Source: Phormidesmis priestleyi ULC007 (GTDB lineage Bacteria; Cyanobacteriota; Cyanobacteriia; Leptolyngbyales; Leptolyngbyaceae). From it: 56,181 nucleotides of DNA. Within the stretch, counting starts at the first letter, position 1. Each line of letters begins with the position of its first letter. The translations under genes and the position numbers were made by a program. Below the pieces are notes generated by a model that was given only the letters and a program-made list of their open reading frames with translations, had not been told where the DNA came from and ran no database searches. Shown here piece after piece: positions 51,587 through 56,181 of the stretch. The stretch lies in the NCBI RefSeq assembly GCF_001895925.1, contig NZ_MPPI01000030.1, forward strand, positions 1 to 56,181, in the 5' to 3' direction.

Positions 51587-51811
51587 ATGCAAACCACTAC
51601 AGACCATCTCACACCTGAAGCAGCTCAGACTTTCCTAAATATGCTTCCAGACAAGATCAGGCTGGGACTCCAGACCTATGCGGCTCAAATCGAGCAGCCC
51701 ATCGAAGCGGTGATTGAGATGGCGATCGCAGGATTTCTGGATGAAGATTCGATCAGCTTCACAGGTTGCCGTCCTTTAGCGGGTATGAGTTTCAGCAGGA
51801 AAGCGCATTAG
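51587..51811 (+). CDS. Third gene of the RHH/GIY-YIG operon, unknown
   Basis: A protein of 74 residues, 9 bp after the GIY-YIG gene and behind a perfect AGGAGG. A helical protein (TPEAAQTFLNMLPDKIRLGLQTYAAQIEQPIEAVIEMAIAGFL) with no recognisable family. The last 15 residues look less like coding sequence, so the natural end may have been altered by a deletion. It is co-transcribed with the two preceding genes. Confidence 0.6.
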   Translation: MQTTTDHLTPEAAQTFLNMLPDKIRLGLQTYAAQIEQPIEAVIEMAIAGFLDEDSISFTGCRPLAGMSFSRKAH

Positions 51812-51946
51812 AAGCCTCGACCTTCATTATCTGCGATAAAACTGCCGTTCTCCAGCCATTAAGCAGTAAACGATCGAGCCTCGATCACCTCACCGTTTCG
51901 CTGGTTTTCCAGGCTTTCCACATAAGCCACAGCAACTCGATCGACT

Positions 51947-52068
51947 CAGCAATTCTCATTATGAAACGAGTCTATTGGGCTTCAGCGATTTACGAGTTTG
52001 TGAACAATTGTCAAACCTCTTTTCTGTAAGGGTTCTAGAGACCCTATTTTCCATAATGAGAATTGCTG
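51947..52068. mobile_element. 122-bp MITE with 17-bp terminal repeats
   Basis: Perfect inverted repeats CAGCAATTCTCATTATG lie at 51947-51963 and 52052-52068. A perfect 9-bp direct repeat, CGATCGACT, flanks them at 51938-51946 and 52069-52077. No coding capacity. Inside is an iteron-like core, AGGGTTCTAGAGA. The 9-bp duplication shows transposition by a trans-acting enzyme. Confidence 0.88.
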
Positions 52069-52201
52069 CGATCGACTGGCATTCAACTGGTTGCGGGTTT
52101 TGTTTGAAAGCTGCTGTGAAATCTTGAATAACAAGGTCAAATTGAGCTTGTAAAGCAACAGCACGATCGTTTTTAGTCGTTTCTTTGCTGCTTTTGCTCA
52201 T
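51959..52201 (-). pseudogene. Small ORF invaded by the MITE
   Basis: From ATG 52201 about 43 codons read MSKSSKETTKNDRAVALQAQ through FKQNPQPVECQ, then the frame enters the MITE at 52068 and continues with unrelated codons. Beyond the MITE another minus-strand frame reads VAYVESLENQRNGEVIEARS, which looks coding but is out of phase by one base. The original gene was probably broken by the insertion. Its function is unknown. Confidence 0.5.
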
Positions 52202-52274
52202 AGTCCCGATTTCAAGGCAGGACTAGTTTGGGGTTCTGCCACTGAAACCTCAAAAGGGATGAATCACAAAGGAA

Positions 52275-52526
52275 TTAGCCCTGGCAGAAATGCCAGAGAT
52301 TGATCAGACTGTATGTCAAGGGTTTCAAGCCGTAGTGCAACTGGCTGAAGCGCTCAAAACGTAGCCATAAGCGCCGGAGTTTACCCTCCCACGCGAACAC
52401 TCGCTCGATGGGGCGAAAGCGTTCCTGAAAGATTGCCGGGTTGAAGATCGGCTTACGTCCCCGCTTCGGAGTCTTTCTAGCCCGCGGACTCGCCGGAATA
52501 TTTGCAACTATGCCGCGATTGAACAT
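52275..52526 (-). pseudogene. IS5-family transposase, C-terminal relic
   Basis: 83 codons: IPASPRARKTPKRGRKPIF, then ERFRPIERVFAWEGKLRRLWLRFERF and LHYGLKPLTYSLINLWHF, the C-terminal end of IS5-type transposases (catalytic E in IERVFAW). The rest of the gene and the ends of the IS are gone. A few bases after it begin three small dispersed repeats. Confidence 0.82.
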
Positions 52527-52537
52527 AACAAACTACG

Positions 52538-52795
52538 ATCGTTCCCCTTCGGAACTCAAGGTCTGTCGTTTGAAGCACGGTAGCTTCAATTCACCGCGTG
52601 TTCGTCCCCGTTCAGAACTCGAAATTTATTGTTAGGAAAGCGATAGCTTCGCTTCCCGTAGGGTGCGTTCCTCTTTAAAGCTCAAAAATTTTTGTCTGAA
52701 ACACGATCGCTCCTTTTTCAAGCTGGAAATTTGTCGTTTGAAGTGCGGTAGCTTCACTTCCCGTAGGGTGCGTTCCTCTTCCAAACTCGAATGCT
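52538..52795. repeat. Three small dispersed repeats before the CHAT gene
   Basis: Three units near 52565, 52640 and 52735 share GGTAGCTTC or GATAGCTTC, TTCCCGTAGGGTGCGTTCCTC (complete in the last two) and an AACTCGAA-like end. Each can fold as GAAGCGATAGCTTC. They resemble cyanobacterial small repeats. No gene or promoter is clear in 52527-52958. Confidence 0.7.
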
Positions 52796-52958
52796 GAAGA
52801 TTAGAGGTGCGATCGTGGACAAATAATCTCTATGCATCAATAATTTTGTGAGCGTGTTCGATCAAATACTTTGTGAATCGGAGTTACTGAGCTTGAGATT
52901 TGCATATGTTTTGGCGATCGAGAGCGATAACTCACTACAGACGTTTTTACCTGGTGCT

Positions 52959-55457
52959 ATGACTTCTCAACGTTGCCCGATCGTGTCAAAAATGGCTTCG
53001 ACTTTGCTTTCGCTGGGTCTGTTTGCTGCCAGCATTGGCGTTTCTGCGAGTGTTGTGCTGCCTGTTTTGGGTCAGGAGGGTCGATCGTTTTCTGCCGAGA
53101 AGGAAACTGCACTTAAGGAAGCAGCACGGCTCAATCAACAGGTAGGGCAGCTTTACCAGCAGGGCAAGTTTAATGAGGCAATTCCCCTGGCAGAACAAGC
53201 ATTAAGTATCCATAAACGAATTCTGGGTGAGAACCATCCCGATGTTGCCGCCAGTCTCAACAATCTAGCATTGCTGTACCAGAATCAGGGACGCTACGCT
53301 GAGGCAGAACCCCTTTTCAAACAATCGCTGGAGTTGAACAAACGCCTCCTAGGTGAGAATCATCCCGATGTTGCCACCGGCCTCAACAATCTAGCAGGAC
53401 TGTACCAGAATCAGGGACGCTACGCTGAGGCAGAACCCCTTTTCAAACAATCGCTGGAGTTGAACAAACGCCTCCTAGGTGAGAATCATCCCGATGTTGC
53501 CACCGGCCTCAACAATCTAGCAGGACTGTACCAGAATCAGGGACGCTACGGTGAGGCAGAACTCCTCTACAAACAATCGCTGAAGTTGAGAAAACGCCTC
53601 CTGGGTGAGAACCATTCCCTGGTTTCTACCAGCCTCAACAGTATGGCATTGCTGTACTGGAGTCAGGGAAATGCTGGAGATGCGACCGACCTCTTCACTC
53701 AAGGGCTGCAAATCGAAGAACGTAACCTGGACATCAGTCTCACTGTGGGTGCAGAGGCACAAAAGAAATCATATCTCGCTACTATTGCCGGAACCACTGA
53801 TGCTACTATTTCCCTGCACCTGCAATCTGCTAACAACAACCCCAACGCCGCCCGTCTCGCCCTCACCACCCTCCTGCGCCGCAAAGGTCGCATCCTCAAT
53901 GCCCTCACCGATGGAACGCAACGCCTGCGCCAAAACCTCACCCCCGCCGATCAAAAGCGTTTTGACGACCTTGCAGCCGTCCGCACCCAACTCGCCACCC
54001 TCTACTACAGCGGACTCGGCAAACTCACCCCTGAACAATACAAAGACCGCATCACCCAACTCCAACAACAAGCCACCCAACTCGAAGCCGACCTCAACAA
54101 CCGCAGCGCCGAATTTCGCACCCAAAGCCAGCCCATCACCCTCGAAGCCATTCAAAAACAAATCCCCGCCGATACCGCTCTAGTAGACCTGATCCGCTAC
54201 CAACCCTTCAACCCTAAAGCCAAACAATCTGAGCAATGGGGCAAACCTCGCTACGCCGCCTACACCCTCACTCCCCAGGGCACCATCCAAGCCATCGATT
54301 TAGGAGAAGCTGACGCGATCGACCAACTCGTCGCCAAATTCCGTCGCCTTCTGCAATCATCCAACATCGACCCCAAACCCGTCGCCCGTCAACTCGATGC
54401 CCTCCTGATGCAGCCCATCCGCACCAAACTAGGCAACACCCGCCAACTCCTGATCTCCCCCGACAGCCAACTCAACCTCATCCCCTTCGCCGCCCTCGTA
54501 GACGAACAAAACCGCTACCTCGTCGAATCCTACGCCATCACCTATCTCACAACTGGACGTGATCTATTGCGTTTGCAAACCCATTCACCCAGCCGTCAGC
54601 CACCCATAATCGTTGCCAATCCCGACTACGATCGTCCCGGTGATCCCAATTCCACCGCACAGCTTCGCAGCAGCAATTCTCCCATCGTTGCTCAAAAATC
54701 CATTCAGCCAATCTCCCCCTCACAGCGTAGATCGGGCCAGCGATCAACCGACCTCGCGACCCTCAAATTTGATTCCCTTCCCGGCACTGCCGCAGAAGCC
54801 AAAGCGATCTCTCCCAAACTCCCTGACGCGATCGTTCTCACAGGCTCTCAAGCTACCGAAAACGCGCTCCAACAAATCCAATCTCCCCGCATCCTCCACA
54901 TCGCCACCCACGGCTTCTTCCTGCAAGATTTCCCTTCACTTACCCCCAACAAAACCCGCGCCAGCGCACTCCCCCTCTTTGAAGGAACCTCCACCGCTCC
55001 CGCGATCGGACTGGGCGAAAATCCCCTGCTGCGCGCCGGACTTGCCCTCGCTGGATTCAACCCCCGCAAAAGTGGCACCGAAGACGGCATACTCACTGCT
55101 CTCGAAGTCAGCAATCTCAATTTGCGCGGGACTCAACTGGTCGTTTTGTCTGCCTGCGAAACCGGACTTGGTGACATTGCCAACGGTGAAAGCGTTTATG
55201 GGTTGCGCCGCGCCCTCACCCTCGCCGGAGCCGAAACCCAACTCATTAGCCTCTGGAAAGTCAGCGACGACGGCACCAAAGACCTGATGGTAAAGTACTA
55301 CGATCGTCTGCTCAACGGCACCGGACGCAGCGATGCCCTCCTCCTCACCCAGCGAGAGTTCCTTAATGATTCTCAGTATCGCCATCCCTACTACTGGGCA
55401 TCCTTCATTCCCTCTAGAGATTGGCGACCTTTGAATCTGACTATGGGACTGGGCTAA
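52959..55457 (+). CDS. Secreted TPR-CHAT domain protein
   Basis: A protein of 832 residues from ATG 52959, where a signal peptide begins (residues 1-40, ending PVLGQEG); the frame extends upstream to a GTG at 52848. Tetratricopeptide repeats of the 42-residue kinesin-light-chain type (NHPDVAASLNNLALLYQNQGRYAEAEPLFKQSLEL) number four to five. The C-terminal CHAT domain is caspase-like, with catalytic His in LHIATHGFF and Cys in VVLSACETGLGD. Repeats two and three are identical at DNA level. Such proteins are numerous in cyanobacteria; a role in protease signalling is likely but not known here. Confidence 0.9.
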   Translation: MTSQRCPIVSKMASTLLSLGLFAASIGVSASVVLPVLGQEGRSFSAEKETALKEAARLNQQVGQLYQQGKFNEAIPLAEQALSIHKRILGENHPDVAASLNNLALLYQNQGRYAEAEPLFKQSLELNKRLLGENHPDVATGLNNLAGLYQNQGRYAEAEPLFKQSLELNKRLLGENHPDVATGLNNLAGLYQNQGRYGEAELLYKQSLKLRKRLLGENHSLVSTSLNSMALLYWSQGNAGDATDLFTQGLQIEERNLDISLTVGAEAQKKSYLATIAGTTDATISLHLQSANNNPNAARLALTTLLRRKGRILNALTDGTQRLRQNLTPADQKRFDDLAAVRTQLATLYYSGLGKLTPEQYKDRITQLQQQATQLEADLNNRSAEFRTQSQPITLEAIQKQIPADTALVDLIRYQPFNPKAKQSEQWGKPRYAAYTLTPQGTIQAIDLGEADAIDQLVAKFRRLLQSSNIDPKPVARQLDALLMQPIRTKLGNTRQLLISPDSQLNLIPFAALVDEQNRYLVESYAITYLTTGRDLLRLQTHSPSRQPPIIVANPDYDRPGDPNSTAQLRSSNSPIVAQKSIQPISPSQRRSGQRSTDLATLKFDSLPGTAAEAKAISPKLPDAIVLTGSQATENALQQIQSPRILHIATHGFFLQDFPSLTPNKTRASALPLFEGTSTAPAIGLGENPLLRAGLALAGFNPRKSGTEDGILTALEVSNLNLRGTQLVVLSACETGLGDIANGESVYGLRRALTLAGAETQLISLWKVSDDGTKDLMVKYYDRLLNGTGRSDALLLTQREFLNDSQYRHPYYWASFIPSRDWRPLNLTMGLG
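53274..53525 (+). repeat. Exact 126-bp tandem duplication (TPR unit)
   Basis: Positions 53274-53399 and 53400-53525 are identical over all 126 bases, 42 codons each. A third, diverged unit begins at 53526. Confidence 0.95.
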
Positions 55458-55553
55458 CGCTGATGGGGCCGTCAGAGGTGATTGCAACCAGTGCGATCGC
55501 TTCATATTACGGCGTGACGTTTGATTATGATCTTGAGTTTAACGGAGTTAGTG

Positions 55554-56181
55554 TCACGAATTATTCGCGGAGGCTTTTCGGTTGTGTTTGGCATGATCGC
55601 GCTCCAGCACCATACAAAACACAGTCAGACAACTCGTTTCATTTGGAAACGCACCAATCTCATCGGACTTCGCCCGAAACTCACGGAACCATCGCTCAAG
55701 ATGATTCGTAGTCCGAATATGGCAGTGTAGGTCGTGAGGGAATTGATAGAACGTCAGCGTTAATTCACTATCTTTGAGGAAGGTACGCACCGCATCTGGT
55801 TCGAGCAATTGCCACTTTTGAGCAAAGTCTTGCAACGGTTTCTGTGCTTGATTGACATCGGTTGCCTCGAAAATATCATCCGCATCACTCGTGATTTCAA
55901 ACCGTCGTTGTTGCTTGGCATCAGTCAGTTTGAGCGATTGTTTTTGTGCGTCTAGTTGCGGTAATTGCTCATAGTTTAAATGCCGTGCGATGCCTCTAAC
56001 TTGTGTGTAATACAGCGTTGTTGGTGGGCATTCGGAAAGTAAGCCGCAATTGCTTGAGGTAATCCTAAACGGGTGCGACCTTTATTTGATACCCTTAGAG
56101 CGCAATGGAAAAGCCATATTGATTCAGCTTGTTCCAGAATTGATCCCAACGGGTTGAGGTTAAGACTAACGCTCTCAAACT
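55554..56181 (-). pseudogene. IS256-family (Mutator) transposase relic
   Basis: The C-terminal frame reads LTFYQFPHDLHCHIRTTNHLERWFREFRAK and CLTVFCMVLE, diagnostic for IS256 transposases (catalytic E in LERWFRE). Further upstream, GLPQAIAAYFPNAHQQRCITHKLEA appears in another frame, and stops follow, so at least two frameshifts exist. The N-terminus is outside the window. Between the CHAT gene and this relic (55458-55553) nothing else is seen. Confidence 0.82.

Noticed and set aside
52523-52638. ACATAAC...GTTAGGA as attC
   Set aside because: The distance is 116 bp and the arms are not complementary.
53605-55287. Long alternative frames in the CHAT gene (Pro/Ser-rich)
   Set aside because: They follow from the C-rich codon bias of the real frame; the TPR and CHAT motifs are in frame 52959.
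1-56181. Frequent GCGATCGC palindromes as a specific signal
   Set aside because: This is HIP1, abundant genome-wide in many cyanobacteria; useful only for taxonomy.

Overview
The window looks like chromosomal DNA of a filamentous, Leptolyngbya-like cyanobacterium. The palindrome GCGATCGC (HIP1) is scattered throughout. The gene set includes a urea (urt) ABC transporter behind a perfect NtcA box, an Mn-riboswitch-controlled UPF0016 exporter, pentapeptide-repeat, DICT-kinase and CHAT/TPR proteins, and cyanobacterial small dispersed repeats. The exact genus is an inference.

Layout. (1) 1-2307: an IS4-like insertion sequence split by an IS982-like element; removing the IS982 copy and one TAGTA duplication restores the reading frame. 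(2) 2308-7964: what I read as a complete integron. IntI (7002-7964, +) carries the integron-specific patch and all catalytic residues. A probable attI with 41-bp repeats lies upstream of it. A leftward array of cassettes follows, separated by attC sites at 5900-5986, 4579-4665, 3846-3932, 2459-2545 (each exactly 87 bp) and 2315-2403. The cargo is two toxin-antitoxin pairs (VapBC-like, DUF433/DUF5615), a YetF-like membrane protein, three orphan proteins and one geneless cassette. A sixth attC-like site at 22322-22409 overlaps the stop codon of a GNAT gene 14 kb away. (3) 8037-8631: a structured leader, a 39-codon leader ORF and a hairpin that hides the Shine-Dalgarno of an unknown gene.

(4) 8962-37456 is mostly core genome: a CofE-like protein, a GNAT, ruvX-DUF3727-mltG, pyrH-frr, a thioredoxin-like protein, an alpha/beta hydrolase, pyrE, tRNA-Met, a CNNM/HlyC transporter, the UPF0016 exporter with a yybP-ykoY riboswitch, sdhA, two sensor kinases, a SafE-like exporter, a pentapeptide protein, a Gfo/Idh/MocA oxidoreductase and an ArsR regulator. 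The urtABCDE genes run leftward from 39160 to 33512, with ureG just upstream (39357-39980).

(5) 40030-56181 is an accessory island. It holds an Uma2 pseudogene, a type I restriction-modification locus with intact hsdR and hsdM but only the tail of hsdS, and a plasmid-type replication module (primase-polymerase-like protein, iterons, HTH-bearing Rep-like protein). These are followed by an RHH + GIY-YIG operon, a 122-bp MITE with a perfect 9-bp target duplication, IS5 and IS256 relics, and a TPR-CHAT protein with an exact 126-bp internal duplication.

The integron, the decayed R-M locus, the plasmid-like origin and the IS relics together suggest a chromosome that has captured mobile DNA repeatedly. 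The most novel part is the cyanobacterial integron with its cassette cargo and its remote single cassette.
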